Source: Erysipelotrichaceae bacterium
GTDB lineage: Bacteria > Bacillota_I > Bacilli_A > Erysipelotrichales > Erysipelotrichaceae
NCBI GenBank assembly: GCA_017428765.1
Contig: JAFRQF010000014.1
Location: 1-40,183, forward strand
Direction: 5' to 3'
DNA: 40,183 bases
Every line of letters begins with the position of its first letter. Position 1 is the first letter of the stretch. This document shows positions 23,888 through 32,933 of the stretch, piece by piece. The position numbers and the translations under genes are program-made. The notes beneath the pieces were generated by a model. That model worked only from the letters and a program-made list of their open reading frames with translations. It made no database searches and was not told the origin of the DNA.

Positions 23888-23925
23888 AAAGACCTTCTGT
23901 GATCTTTTTGCAGGAGGTCTTTTTA
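23888..23925 (+). terminator. Rho-independent terminator after the GH2 gene
   Basis: AAAGACCTTCTG (23888-23899) pairs with CAGGAGGTCTTT (23911-23922, one G-T wobble), followed by TT. A weaker ACGGCC/GGCCGT hairpin lies just before it at about 23819-23842. Confidence 0.75.
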
Positions 23926-23979
23926 CGCTGAATAAGGTTCGAAGCGTCACTTCTTATATGAATGGATGCAGGATGGGTT

Positions 23980-23988
23980 TGCTATAAT
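23980..23988 (+). promoter_or_regulatory. Extended -10 promoter giving a near-leaderless ABC transcript
   Basis: TGCTATAAT is a perfect extended -10 element. The ATG of the ABC gene begins 10 bases after it, so the expected transcript would carry only a few untranslated bases. Confidence 0.7.
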
Positions 23989-23998
23989 TTAGGTGTCT

Positions 23999-24697
23999 AT
24001 GAGTTTTATTACTTTTAAGGATGTTTCCAAGATCTACCAGATGGGTGAAGTACAGATCAAGGCGCTCGACAGCGTCTCTTTTGACATCGAAAAAGGCGAA
24101 TTCGTCGTCGTTTTGGGTGAATCGGGTGCCGGCAAGACAACGATACTCAACATCCTGGGCGGCATGGATACTGCCTCCAGCGGCAGCATCGTCATCGACG
24201 GCAAGGATATTGCCGGTGCTTCGAGAAGAGAGCTTTGCGATTACCGCCGCTATGACATCGGTTTCGTCTTTCAGTTCTACAATCTTGTGCAGAATCTGAC
24301 GGCCAAGGAAAACGTCGAACTTGCCCTTCAGATCTGCAAGGATCCGCTTGATCCGGTCTTCGTTCTGAAGATGGTCGGACTTGAGGAGAGGATGAACAAC
24401 TTCCCGAGCCAGCTGTCCGGCGGCGAACAGCAGCGTGTGGCGATCGCCAGAGCGGTGGCGAAAAACCCGAAGCTCCTGCTGTGTGATGAGCCGACCGGCG
24501 CTTTGGACTACGTGACCGGCAAGCAGGTCTTAAAGGTCTTACAGGACATGTGCTATAAAAACGGCATCACGGTCGTCATGATCACGCACAACCAGGCCCT
24601 CGCACAGATGGCGCAGAAGATCATCCGCGTCAAATCCGGAAAGATCGTTTCGATCAGCAAGAATGATCCGGTCGATATCGAGGAAATCGAATACTGA
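23999..24697 (+). CDS. ABC transporter ATP-binding protein (MacB/LolD-like)
   Basis: A 232-residue ATPase. Walker A is GESGAGKTT (about 39-47), the Q-loop lies in [13 protein letters not shown], the signature is [14 protein letters not shown], Walker B is [12 protein letters not shown], and the H-loop is MITHN. The EPTGALD ending and FtsX-type partner place it in the MacB/LolD/FtsE class, which exports lipoproteins, peptides or drugs, or drives envelope enzymes rather than transporting across the membrane by alternating access. The gene starts almost at the transcription start, and its TGA shares a base with the permease ATG (TGATG). Confidence 0.92.
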   Translation: MSFITFKDVSKIYQMGEVQIKALDSVSFDIEKGEFVVVLGESGAGKTTILNILGGMDTASSGSIVIDGKDIAGASRRELCDYRRYDIGFVFQFYNLVQNLTAKENVELALQICKDPLDPVFVLKMVGLEERMNNFPSQLSGGEQQRVAIARAVAKNPKLLLCDEPTGALDYVTGKQVLKVLQDMCYKNGITVVMITHNQALAQMAQKIIRVKSGKIVSISKNDPVDIEEIEY

Positions 24698-27600
24698 TGT
24701 TCAATAAAGACACCTTCCGGCTGATCAGGAAAACGTCCAACCGTTTCCTGTCTTTATTCATGATCGTATTGGTCGCATCGGCTTTTATGATGGGACTTTT
24801 TACCAATGCGCTCATATTGCGGGAAAGTGTCGATCGCTATAATGATGAATACGGCCTGCAGGATCTGCAGATCTATTCTTCCTACGGCTTCTGTGAGGAA
24901 GATGTCGATGCCTTAAGAAACAATGAAGATGTCAAAGACGTCTTTGCCTCAAAGTTCGTCGATGCCTATGGCGAGATCCGGGGAAGGACCACCAGCGTCT
25001 TCCGTCTCGAGGAACTGGAAAGGAATGTCAACCGTTTCGAGATGACTTCAGGCAGGATGCCGAGGAACTCCTATGAAGTCCTCTTATTGGAAGAAGGGCT
25101 GAATGACCCGGAAGTCTATCTGGACAGATACGTGGATGTCTGGCTCAATGGGGAAGATATCCATGATCACCTTTTGAATGACCAGTACCGTATCGTCGGT
25201 ACCTGCAAGTCACCGGCCTATACCGCCAAGATCCTGGGTGCTTCCAATTGCGAGAACCAGGATCTCGATGCGATCCTTTTCGTGCCGGAAAAGAATTTCA
25301 TCTTTGATTACTATACGACCCTGTATCTGAACGTGAACGGGGCGGATGAATACATGTCCTATACGCCGGAATATGAAGATTATATTTCCGAAAAACTGAC
25401 TTCCATCGAAGCCACCAAAAACAAGCAGGAAGGCTATCTCAGAGACAGGATCTATAAAGAGAACCTGAAGAAGCTGCAGGATGGTGAAAGGGAATTTCTC
25501 AAGGCGAAGGAAGACGGCCAGAAGGAGCTCGATGAGGCAAAGAAGAAGCTCGATGATGCCAACATCGAACTCATCGTTTCCCAAAGCCTGATCGATTCCA
25601 ATAAGGTGACGCTGGAAACGACCCTGACCCAGCTCGATGCGGCGGAAGGCGTCCTGGAAGAAAACGAGAAACTGGTTGAAAACGGGATCCGGCAGGCGGA
25701 GGCGCAAAGCGGCATGGGTTTCGATACCTTATATACCGAAGTCTCGGCTGCCTATACTTCCTACATCATGATCCGGGAATCGAACTTCGATACCGGCAAT
25801 GTCACCGATCGGATCCTGGAAGAGCTGAAGACAGAGAAACAGAACAATCTGAACAGGATCGCAGCGATCGATGAAGAACTTGCCTCACTTGACCCGGCGG
25901 CGGAAGACTATGCGGAAGTTTCAGCCTCCCTGCAGGTCGAAAGGCAGGGCCTGGAGATACGGAATACCGTCATCGACGAGACGATGCGAAACTACGAGGA
26001 AAACTCCGAAGAAAACATACAGCAGTCCAAGGAAGAGATGCTGAAGGCGATCGATGACCAGTTTAACGGTTCGGTGGAATCCACCTATATACAGTTAAAG
26101 ACCTTATACGACTCAAGAGAAAAATTAAGGACTTCGAGACTTGAGCTCGAGGCCGGCAAGAAACAGGCCATAGACGGCCAGGCCGCTTTGCAGGAAGCCC
26201 AGGCCAAGCTCAATGCCGGCAAGCGGGAATATGAGAAAGGTCTCAAGGATTACGAAGAAGGTCTGATGAAGTTCAATGATGAGATCGAAAAGGGACAGAA
26301 CGATCTCAATAAGGCAAGGGAAGATCTGGAAGCTCTGCCGAATGCCTCCTGGGTATTGCTGGACAGAGATTCCCATTACTCTTCCTATATGTTCAAGAAT
26401 ACGATCTCACAGATGACGGCGATCGGTTATGCCTTACCTGTGCTTTTCTATCTGGTGGCAGCCCTTGTCTGCATGACGACGATGACCAGGCTCATCGATG
26501 AACAGCGCTCGCAGATCGGTATCTTCATGGCACTTGGTTTTTCCAATGGCCAGATCATCGGCAAGTATGTCCTCTATGCCCTGATCGCTTCTTTGGGCGG
26601 TTCAATATTGGGCGTTCTTTTCGGACAGCTGGTCTTCCCGACGGTCATCTACAATACCTGGCGGCTGATGTATGCCTTGCCGCCGATCAAGCTCTATTAT
26701 CCTTTGGGCTATGTGGCTGTCTGCGTTCTGGCCTTCAGCGTGCTGATGGGAGGGGTGACTTTCCTTGTCACCAGAAGCTCCCTGCAGGAGATGCCGTCTC
26801 AGCTGCTTCGTCCGAAGGCACCGAAGTCTTCCAAACGCGTCATCCTGGAAAAGATCACCTTCCTGTGGAAGAGACTGCCGTTTACTTCCAAGATCACGGC
26901 AAGAAACATCTTCCGCTATAAGGCAAGGTTCTTAATGACAGTCATCGGTGTCGCCGGCTGTACGGCCTTACTGGTGGTGGGTTTTGGCATCAAGGATTCG
27001 ATCTCCGATATCGTATCGATACAATATGGCGAGATCTTTGCCTATGACTACCAGATCAATCTGGAGAACGACCATCATCTGTCTTCCAATCTCAGCATCC
27101 TGAAAGACAATCTGGGCAACAAAGAGGTCGTGCCTTTCATGACCTATACCACCAAAGCCTATCTGAGTGAAAAAGAAGATGACACCCTCTATGTGGAAGT
27201 TTTCGATGCCAGAGAATCCAAACAGGTCCTCAACCTGAAACGCACGGACCGGAAGACACCGATCGAACTCGACAATTCGGGCGTGGTCATCTCCCACAAG
27301 TTTGCGATCAATCATAACCTGAAGGAAGGCGATACTTTGACCATCGAATCGCAAAACGGTCTCAAGCGCGATGTGAAGATCGCCAGGATCTGTGAATTCT
27401 ATTTCCAGCATTACCTCTTTGTTTCGCAATCCTATTACGAGGACATCTTCGGTGAAAACGTCCATGCCAACTGCATCGCTGTCTCGACGGATGACAAGGA
27501 ATCTTTGAAGAAAGACTGCGAGTCCTTGCAGGATTATGCCTCGATGGTGGATTTCTCGGGCATGATCGAACAGTTCGAGACGATGATCGAAGCTCTGGAT

Positions 27601-27996
27601 TTCATCATCTTAGTCATCATCGTGGCTGCCGGATCTCTGGCTCTGGTCGTATTGATCAACCTGATCCAGGTCAACATCGCCGAACGCATACGGGAGATCG
27701 CCACCCTGAAGGTCTTGGGTTTCCACGACCAGGAAGTCAATTCCTATATCTTCAAGGAAGTCTTCTTACTGACGATCATCGGCGGATTACTGGGTATGCC
27801 TTTGGGTGTCGTGGAACATCACTTCATCATGAATGTCATCAATATGGATATGATGATGTTCGGCATGAATATCTCACTTTTCAGTTTCTCCGTTTCACTG
27901 GCGATCACGCTGGTATTCACGGTGCTGGTGATGCTGGTGATGAAGAAACATCTGCGCAATATCGAAATGGTCGAGTCGCTCAAATCGGTCGAGTGA
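24697..27996 (+). CDS. FtsX-like ABC permease with a long extracellular coiled coil
   Basis: A 1099-residue permease. The first helix is at about 14-40, followed by an extracellular domain of about 530 residues; within it about 260-345 and 425-560 are heptad-rich, Glu/Lys/Gln-rich coiled coils (KDGQKELDEAKKKLDDANIE; LEAGKKQAIDGQAALQEAQA). Helices at about 575-597, 623-645 and 669-692 form the first FtsX core; a second helix at 743-765, another periplasm-facing domain, and helices at about 966-992, 1015-1042 and 1058-1082 form the second. This is the layout of Gram-positive mechanotransmission permeases. Substrate unknown. It probably pairs with the ATPase just upstream. No terminator separates it from the phosphoglucomutase gene 31 bases on. 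Confidence 0.88.
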   Translation: MFNKDTFRLIRKTSNRFLSLFMIVLVASAFMMGLFTNALILRESVDRYNDEYGLQDLQIYSSYGFCEEDVDALRNNEDVKDVFASKFVDAYGEIRGRTTSVFRLEELERNVNRFEMTSGRMPRNSYEVLLLEEGLNDPEVYLDRYVDVWLNGEDIHDHLLNDQYRIVGTCKSPAYTAKILGASNCENQDLDAILFVPEKNFIFDYYTTLYLNVNGADEYMSYTPEYEDYISEKLTSIEATKNKQEGYLRDRIYKENLKKLQDGEREFLKAKEDGQKELDEAKKKLDDANIELIVSQSLIDSNKVTLETTLTQLDAAEGVLEENEKLVENGIRQAEAQSGMGFDTLYTEVSAAYTSYIMIRESNFDTGNVTDRILEELKTEKQNNLNRIAAIDEELASLDPAAEDYAEVSASLQVERQGLEIRNTVIDETMRNYEENSEENIQQSKEEMLKAIDDQFNGSVESTYIQLKTLYDSREKLRTSRLELEAGKKQAIDGQAALQEAQAKLNAGKREYEKGLKDYEEGLMKFNDEIEKGQNDLNKAREDLEALPNASWVLLDRDSHYSSYMFKNTISQMTAIGYALPVLFYLVAALVCMTTMTRLIDEQRSQIGIFMALGFSNGQIIGKYVLYALIASLGGSILGVLFGQLVFPTVIYNTWRLMYALPPIKLYYPLGYVAVCVLAFSVLMGGVTFLVTRSSLQEMPSQLLRPKAPKSSKRVILEKITFLWKRLPFTSKITARNIFRYKARFLMTVIGVAGCTALLVVGFGIKDSISDIVSIQYGEIFAYDYQINLENDHHLSSNLSILKDNLGNKEVVPFMTYTTKAYLSEKEDDTLYVEVFDARESKQVLNLKRTDRKTPIELDNSGVVISHKFAINHNLKEGDTLTIESQNGLKRDVKIARICEFYFQHYLFVSQSYYEDIFGENVHANCIAVSTDDKESLKKDCESLQDYASMVDFSGMIEQFETMIEALDFIILVIIVAAGSLALVVLINLIQVNIAERIREIATLKVLGFHDQEVNSYIFKEVFLLTIIGGLLGMPLGVVEHHFIMNVINMDMMMFGMNISLFSFSVSLAITLVFTVLVMLVMKKHLRNIEMVESLKSVE

Positions 27997-28027
27997 TCTA
28001 TAATGGAAGAAGAGAGGAATCAATATA

Positions 28028-29722
28028 ATGAATGCTTTAGAAAGATATAATGAATGGCTGGCCAAGCTTGACAAGGCCGATCCTTTGTATCAGCAATTGC
28101 TTGATATCAAAGATGATCCCAAAGCGATCGAGGAACGTTTTTATCAGAACATCACCTTCGGTACGGCGGGACTTCGCGGCAAGGTCATGGCCGGTACCAA
28201 CTGTATGAATTACCTCATGGTCGGCAGAGCCACCCAGGGCGTTGCCAACTACATCAAGCGCTTCGGCCAGGAGGCGATGGATAAGGGCGTTGTCATCGCA
28301 CACGATTGCCGCCATATGTCCAGGGAATTCTGTCTGCATACGGCAGCCATACTGGCAGCCAACGGCATCAAGGCCTACATCTTCGATGATCTTACGGCGA
28401 CGCCGGAACTGGCCTTCATGGTCGGCCGTTTAGGCACCAAGGCCGGCATCAACATCACAGCTTCCCACAACCCGAAAGACTACAACGGCTACAAGGTCTA
28501 TTGGGAAGACGGCTGTCAGGTCTCTTCTTCGGTTGCCGATGGCATCCTGGCGGAGATCGAACTGATCGATCCGTTCATGAACGTCCTCAACGGTCATTTC
28601 CGTGCCGAACTGGAAAAAGGCATGATCACCATCCTGGATGAGAAATACGACCGTGAATACATCGACCACATCAAATCGCTGGCGATCCACGAGGGCGATG
28701 AATTAGATCTCGACATCCCGATGGTCTATACGCCGCTGAATGGCTGCGGTACCAAACCGTTTGCCGCCATGATGAAAGAAAGAGGCTTTCGCAACTGGCA
28801 CTTCGTCGAAGAACAGAAAGACCCGGATCCTGATTTCAAGACCGTCGGTTATCCTAACCCGGAAGATCCAAAGGCCTTCAAGCTGGCGGAAGAACTGGGC
28901 AAGAAAGTCGGTGCGGAACTTCTGATGGCGACCGATCCGGATGCGGACAGGTTTGCGATCGAACTGAGAAACGATGAAGGCGAATACGTTCCTTTGAACG
29001 GCAACCAGACGGGTTACCTTCTGGTCAACTACATCCTGGAAGGCCGCAAGGATGCCGGTACGCTTCCGGAAAAAGGTGCGATGGTCAAATCCATCGTCAC
29101 TTCCACGATGTCTACCGAGATCGCGCAAGCTTACGGCGTGAAGATGTTTGAAGCTCTGACCGGTTTCAAGAACATCTGCGGACGCATCCCGTATCTGCAG
29201 CAGAACGGTTATACATATCTGTTTGGTTATGAGGAGTCGGTCGGCTATGCCGCATCACCTCTCATCCGTGACAAAGACGGCATCTCTGCCGGCATGCTGG
29301 TAACGGAGGCGGCAGCCTACTACCGCAAACAGGGCAAGACCTTGTTCAACGTACTGAATGAGCTTTATGACAGATACGGCCATTATGCGGAAGATGAACC
29401 GAACCTGATCCTGGAAGGCATCGAAGGCGCAAAACGCATCAAGAGGATGATGACCTACGTTAGGAACAATCTGCCGAAAGAAGTCGCCGGCATCAAGGTC
29501 GCAAAAGTCATCGACTACATCAAGGGCTATGAAGACATCCCGGCTTCCGATGTACTGCGCTTCTTCTTGGAAGACGGCAGCTGGTTTGCCGTGCGTCCTT
29601 CCGGCACCGAACCGAAGATCAAGTTCTACTTCTACACGGACCAGGAATCCAGAGAAAAAGCTCTGGAGGTCAATAAGAAGATCAAAGAAGCCGTCATGGC
29701 TATGATCACGGCCGTCGAATAA
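28028..29722 (+). CDS. pgcA: Phosphoglucomutase / phosphomannomutase (PgcA type)
   Basis: A 564-residue alpha-D-phosphohexomutase interconverting glucose 1- and 6-phosphate. It shows FGTAGLRGKV at 44-53, the phosphoserine loop TASHNPKDYNGYKVYW (Ser146), the Mg-binding DPDADR (303-308), the sugar-binding GYEESVGY, and the phosphate-binding RPSGTEPKIKFY near the C-terminus. Length is typical for PgcA. AGAGAGGA precedes the start, and a possible TATAAT lies at 27999-28004, so it may have its own promoter as well as read-through from the ABC operon. Confidence 0.92.
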   Translation: MNALERYNEWLAKLDKADPLYQQLLDIKDDPKAIEERFYQNITFGTAGLRGKVMAGTNCMNYLMVGRATQGVANYIKRFGQEAMDKGVVIAHDCRHMSREFCLHTAAILAANGIKAYIFDDLTATPELAFMVGRLGTKAGINITASHNPKDYNGYKVYWEDGCQVSSSVADGILAEIELIDPFMNVLNGHFRAELEKGMITILDEKYDREYIDHIKSLAIHEGDELDLDIPMVYTPLNGCGTKPFAAMMKERGFRNWHFVEEQKDPDPDFKTVGYPNPEDPKAFKLAEELGKKVGAELLMATDPDADRFAIELRNDEGEYVPLNGNQTGYLLVNYILEGRKDAGTLPEKGAMVKSIVTSTMSTEIAQAYGVKMFEALTGFKNICGRIPYLQQNGYTYLFGYEESVGYAASPLIRDKDGISAGMLVTEAAAYYRKQGKTLFNVLNELYDRYGHYAEDEPNLILEGIEGAKRIKRMMTYVRNNLPKEVAGIKVAKVIDYIKGYEDIPASDVLRFFLEDGSWFAVRPSGTEPKIKFYFYTDQESREKALEVNKKIKEAVMAMITAVE

Positions 29723-29729
29723 AAGACAA

Positions 29730-29764
29730 AGAAAAATAAAAATGCTCCGGATCTCCGGAGCATT
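29730..29764 (-). terminator. Terminator between phosphoglucomutase and the Cas4-like gene
   Basis: AATGCTCCGGA (29741-29751) pairs with TCCGGAGCATT (29754-29764). The T-rich tail is on the minus side (complement of GAAAAATAAA), so it mainly serves the minus-strand gene but can also stop plus-strand transcription. Confidence 0.75.
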
Positions 29765-29767
29765 GTC

Positions 29768-30466
29768 TTACAGTAAGGAAAGCTGTTCTTCGCTTTCCTT
29801 TTCTTTTTCAGGCATCGTCTTATGACAATAGCCGTAGTACCAGCACTCATAGGGATGCGTACATTGTTCGCCGACCGGGATATCCGGTTCTTCCTTTTCT
29901 TTCTGGTGAGAGTTAAGACGCCAGATGTTCTCGTTGATCCAGCTGTAGAGCTTCTTGACTTCTTCGGTGACTTCGACCGGATGGAAGAGCTCTTCCCCTT
30001 CCTTCCCGTGTAAGACGATGTAGATCTTATCGATATTCAGTTTGTTTCTTCTGATGATGTAGTATTGAAAGGCCGCATCTTTGATGAACTGCTCATGGAC
30101 CTCATCGGTATTCTTGACTTCATACATGTCATAGCCCTTTGCGGTCTTTCGTAATATGTCGAGTGCACAGTAATTGTTGTAGTCCATGAAGGCCGCTTCG
30201 CATATGACAGGGGTCCCCAGTCCGAGATGTTCCTTCGTCTTTTCGACCATTGCCTTCTTATCGGGTATGTGCGTGCCGGGGCGATAGATCGTCATCTCTT
30301 CATAGGGACCGAACATCCCCATCGCCGCATCGCCGAACTCGTTGCCGGCATCAAGGCGTTCCTGAACCTCTTCCGGTATGACTTTCAAAGAAGGCTTGTG
30401 TCTGTCAAGCCATAACATCTTTTCACATTGCATGCCCCGCATGAAGTCGGTCTTGGTGATCGCCAT
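29768..30466 (-). CDS. Cas4-like PD-(D/E)XK nuclease domain (DUF2779 N-terminus type), stand-alone
   Basis: A 232-residue protein resembling the nuclease half of DUF2779 proteins and Cas4/AddB-type Fe-S exonucleases. Candidate catalytic residues are Glu90 (ICEAAF), Asp103 (ALDIL) and Glu116-x-Lys118 (YEVKN). Four Cys could hold an Fe-S cluster: Cys14 (GMQCEK) and Cys202, Cys208, Cys214 near the C-terminus. DUF2779 proteins are usually more than twice as long; the C-terminal RNase H-like half is absent, with a clean stop. No CRISPR array or other cas gene is in the window. ATG 30466 lies 6 bases after a GATAAT, suggesting a leaderless message. Confidence 0.7.
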   Translation of the reverse strand: MAITKTDFMRGMQCEKMLWLDRHKPSLKVIPEEVQERLDAGNEFGDAAMGMFGPYEEMTIYRPGTHIPDKKAMVEKTKEHLGLGTPVICEAAFMDYNNYCALDILRKTAKGYDMYEVKNTDEVHEQFIKDAAFQYYIIRRNKLNIDKIYIVLHGKEGEELFHPVEVTEEVKKLYSWINENIWRLNSHQKEKEEPDIPVGEQCTHPYECWYYGYCHKTMPEKEKESEEQLSLL

Positions 30467-30579
30467 GTCTTCATTATCCCACAAAGACGTTTCAGAGTTT
30501 CACGGACCTATCGTCACAGGAAAATATGAGATAATACATACGCAAAGAAAAGAAGAAATAATAAGAGGAGAAAGACAGT

Positions 30580-31704
30580 ATGACAGACAGAAAACTGGGA
30601 TTCGGTACGATGCGTCTGCCTTTGAACGATCCGGATGACAGTGCCAATATCGATATCGAACAGTTCAAGAAGATGGCTGACATCTTCATGGAACGCGGTT
30701 TCACGTATTTCGATACAGCCTATCCGTATCATAAAGAAAAATCAGAAGAGGCTTTAAGAGAAGCGGTCGTAAAGCGTTTCCCGAGAGACTCTTTCACAGT
30801 AGCGGACAAGATGCCGGTCTACAAAGTAAAATGCTATGAAGACTACGAAATGATCTTCAATGAACAGCTTCAAAGATGCGGCGTGGAATACTTCGATTAT
30901 TACCTCCTGCACAACTTAGGCAGGGACCGCTATCCGGATACGCAGAAGTACGGCGGTTTTGAATTCGTAAAGAAGATGAAGGAAGAAGGAAAAGTGAAGA
31001 AGATGGGCTTCTCCTTCCATGATACGGCTGATGTCCTCGAACAGATCCTGAACGATCATCCGGAAGCCGACTTCATACAGCTGCAGATCAACTATCTCGA
31101 CTGGGATTCTCTTGTCGCGCAATCCGGCAAGTGCTATGAAGTCGCAAAGAAACATGGCAAGAAGGTGGCCGTCATGGAACCGGTCAAGGGCGGCACTCTG
31201 GCAAGACTGCCTGAAAAGGCGATGGAAAAGTTCAGAGAATTCTATAAAGATGATTCTGTTACGCCGGCTTCTCTGGCGATCCGCTATGTGGCTTCTTTGG
31301 AAGATGTCTTCATGGTATTGAGCGGCATGTCCGATCTTGAACAGTTAAAAGACAACACTTCCTATATGCAGGAGTTCAAACCGCTGACCGATGAGGAAAG
31401 AAAACTGGTCGATGAGATCACGGCGATCCTCAAATCGACGATCAAGGTACCTTGTACGTCCTGCCGGTATTGCCTTGAAGTCTGCCCGATGAACATCAAT
31501 ATGCCGGGTTACTTCGGCCTGTTGAACCTGTATGCCGTGACCGGCAACAAGACCGGCATGTACTACCAGCGTTATTCGATGAACCATGGCAAGGCATCGG
31601 ACTGCATCAAGTGCGGACAATGCGAAGCCAACTGTCCGCAGCACATTCAGATCCGGGATCTTTTGGAAGAATTTGCAGCTTTATACGAAACACCGCAGTC
31701 TTAA
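30580..31704 (+). CDS. Aldo/keto reductase with C-terminal 2[4Fe-4S] ferredoxin domain
   Basis: A 374-residue protein. Residues 1-270 are an AKR barrel (GFGTMRLPL; FDTAYPYHKEKSEEAL with catalytic Asp/Tyr; ADKMP Lys; YLLHNL His). Residues about 285-370 carry two clusters' worth of Cys: CTSCRYCLEVCP and CIKCGQCEANCP. This AKR-ferredoxin type is common in anaerobic Firmicutes and probably couples carbonyl reduction or sugar oxidation to ferredoxin-type electron flow. AAGAGGAGA is upstream. The Gfo/Idh/MocA gene follows after 12 bases, so they are an operon. Confidence 0.9.
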   Translation: MTDRKLGFGTMRLPLNDPDDSANIDIEQFKKMADIFMERGFTYFDTAYPYHKEKSEEALREAVVKRFPRDSFTVADKMPVYKVKCYEDYEMIFNEQLQRCGVEYFDYYLLHNLGRDRYPDTQKYGGFEFVKKMKEEGKVKKMGFSFHDTADVLEQILNDHPEADFIQLQINYLDWDSLVAQSGKCYEVAKKHGKKVAVMEPVKGGTLARLPEKAMEKFREFYKDDSVTPASLAIRYVASLEDVFMVLSGMSDLEQLKDNTSYMQEFKPLTDEERKLVDEITAILKSTIKVPCTSCRYCLEVCPMNINMPGYFGLLNLYAVTGNKTGMYYQRYSMNHGKASDCIKCGQCEANCPQHIQIRDLLEEFAALYETPQS

Positions 31705-31716
31705 GGAGGAGAGTTT

Positions 31717-32691
31717 ATGGAAGCATTTCGCTGGGCATTCATCGGTGCCGGTACCTTGGGGAAACAAGTCGCAAAACAGATCACAGGATCCGGACGTCAT
31801 AAGATCGTTTCGGTCTATGTCAGAGACCGAAAGAAACGCATCGGATTTGCCGATCAGTATACGGCCTTTGCGGCCGATTCTGCAAGGGAAGCGATCGACA
31901 GGGAAGATGTGGATGGCGTCTACATCTGTACGCCGAACACCTCACACTACGAGTACACCGTGCTGGCACTGGAACTGGGCAAGCCGGTGCTTTGCGAAAA
32001 GCCGGCAACGACCGATGCGGAATTATTGAAAGAGATGATCGCCTTAAGCAGAAAGAAAAATGTCTATTTTGCGGAAGCGATGTGGACCTGGTTCTCACCG
32101 ATCGCCAACAAGGTGAAAGAGTGGTTCGATGAGGGAGAATACGGAACGCTGAAAAGATTCGATCTCAACTACCATCTCAAGTCGATCAATTATGCGCCAA
32201 GATGTTCCGACCCGATGCTGGCTGGCGGTGCCCTTCTTGATGTGACGATCTATCCTCTGACCTATGCCTATCGCATTCTGGGCAGACCGGAAACGATCTC
32301 CTGCAAGGGCGTGATCAAGGAAGGCATCGATACGAAAGAAGACATCGTACTGACGTATCCGGATGGCTTTGTCTGCAATATTTCCGCTTCGATCGTCGAT
32401 ATGAAGGGTCTGGAAAAGCTGATCATCGAAGGTGATAAGGCAAAGACGAAACTGCTTTTCTTCCATGGCGCCGATCAGGTGAAGCTGAAACGCAAGAACG
32501 GGAAAAGTGAGGTCTTCAAAGGTGATGGGGGCATGCTGAACGAATTCGACATCGTGGCCGACGAGATACGAAGAGGTCTTAAGGAAAGCGAATATGTTCC
32601 CCATGAGGCGACACTTGCCGTCATGGAGATGATGGATGAATGCCGGAAACAGATGGGACTCGTATTTCCTTTTGAAAACAAGACCGGATAA
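31717..32691 (+). CDS. Gfo/Idh/MocA family oxidoreductase
   Basis: A 324-residue NAD(P)-dependent sugar or inositol dehydrogenase-like enzyme. The Rossmann loop is IGAGTLGKQVA, the EKP motif (LCEKPATTD) is at about 93-101, and the substrate-binding helix is GGALLDVTIYPLTYA, where Asp and the residue at the usual His position (here Tyr) lie; the usual catalytic GxxxDxGxH is modified. AAGGAGGAG is upstream. It is coupled to the Fe-S aldo/keto reductase, which suggests joint handling of a sugar or polyol. Confidence 0.9.
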   Translation: MEAFRWAFIGAGTLGKQVAKQITGSGRHKIVSVYVRDRKKRIGFADQYTAFAADSAREAIDREDVDGVYICTPNTSHYEYTVLALELGKPVLCEKPATTDAELLKEMIALSRKKNVYFAEAMWTWFSPIANKVKEWFDEGEYGTLKRFDLNYHLKSINYAPRCSDPMLAGGALLDVTIYPLTYAYRILGRPETISCKGVIKEGIDTKEDIVLTYPDGFVCNISASIVDMKGLEKLIIEGDKAKTKLLFFHGADQVKLKRKNGKSEVFKGDGGMLNEFDIVADEIRRGLKESEYVPHEATLAVMEMMDECRKQMGLVFPFENKTG

Positions 32692-32701
32692 AGACGGATC
32701 T

Positions 32702-32728
32702 GTTTCATTGGTTTCAGATCAATGAAAC
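32702..32728. repeat. Inverted repeat GTTTCATTG-N9-CAATGAAAC
   Basis: GTTTCATTG (32702-32710) and its exact reverse complement CAATGAAAC (32720-32728) are separated by nine bases. TGTTTCATTGGT (32701-32712) recurs exactly at 32828-32839, upstream of the next gene. It may be an operator with a half-site or a transcript hairpin; there is no T-tail. Confidence 0.55.
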
Positions 32729-32776
32729 CTTCATTTCGTACCATATAAAACATTAAAAAAAGAATTTTTTACAAAG

Positions 32777-32805
32777 CAGGAAACCGTGAGCGTTTCCTGT
32801 TTTTC
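32777..32805 (+). terminator. Rho-independent terminator of the AKR/oxidoreductase operon
   Basis: CAGGAAAC (32777-32784) pairs with GTTTCCTG (32792-32799), followed by TTTTTC. Confidence 0.8.
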
Positions 32806-32875
32806 TTTCGTATCGGCAGGAAGAAAATGTTTCATTGGTCTTATCTGGTACTATCGGAAGAGCTGATAAATGTTA

Positions 32876-32905
32876 TTGAAAGCGCAAGAAAAACTGTCAT
32901 AAAAT
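32876..32905 (+). promoter_or_regulatory. Promoter of the DUF2975-like gene
   Basis: TTGAAA (32876-32881) followed by TAAAAT (32900-32905, 18-base spacer) or CATAAA (32898, 16-base spacer). The TGTTTCATTGGT repeat lies about 37 bases upstream. Confidence 0.5.
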
Positions 32906-32933
32906 GAAATTGATACAGGAGGATACATATCAT

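Noticed and set aside
29768..30466. Evidence for a CRISPR-Cas locus around the Cas4-like gene
   Set aside because: No repeat-spacer array and no other cas gene appears in the window.
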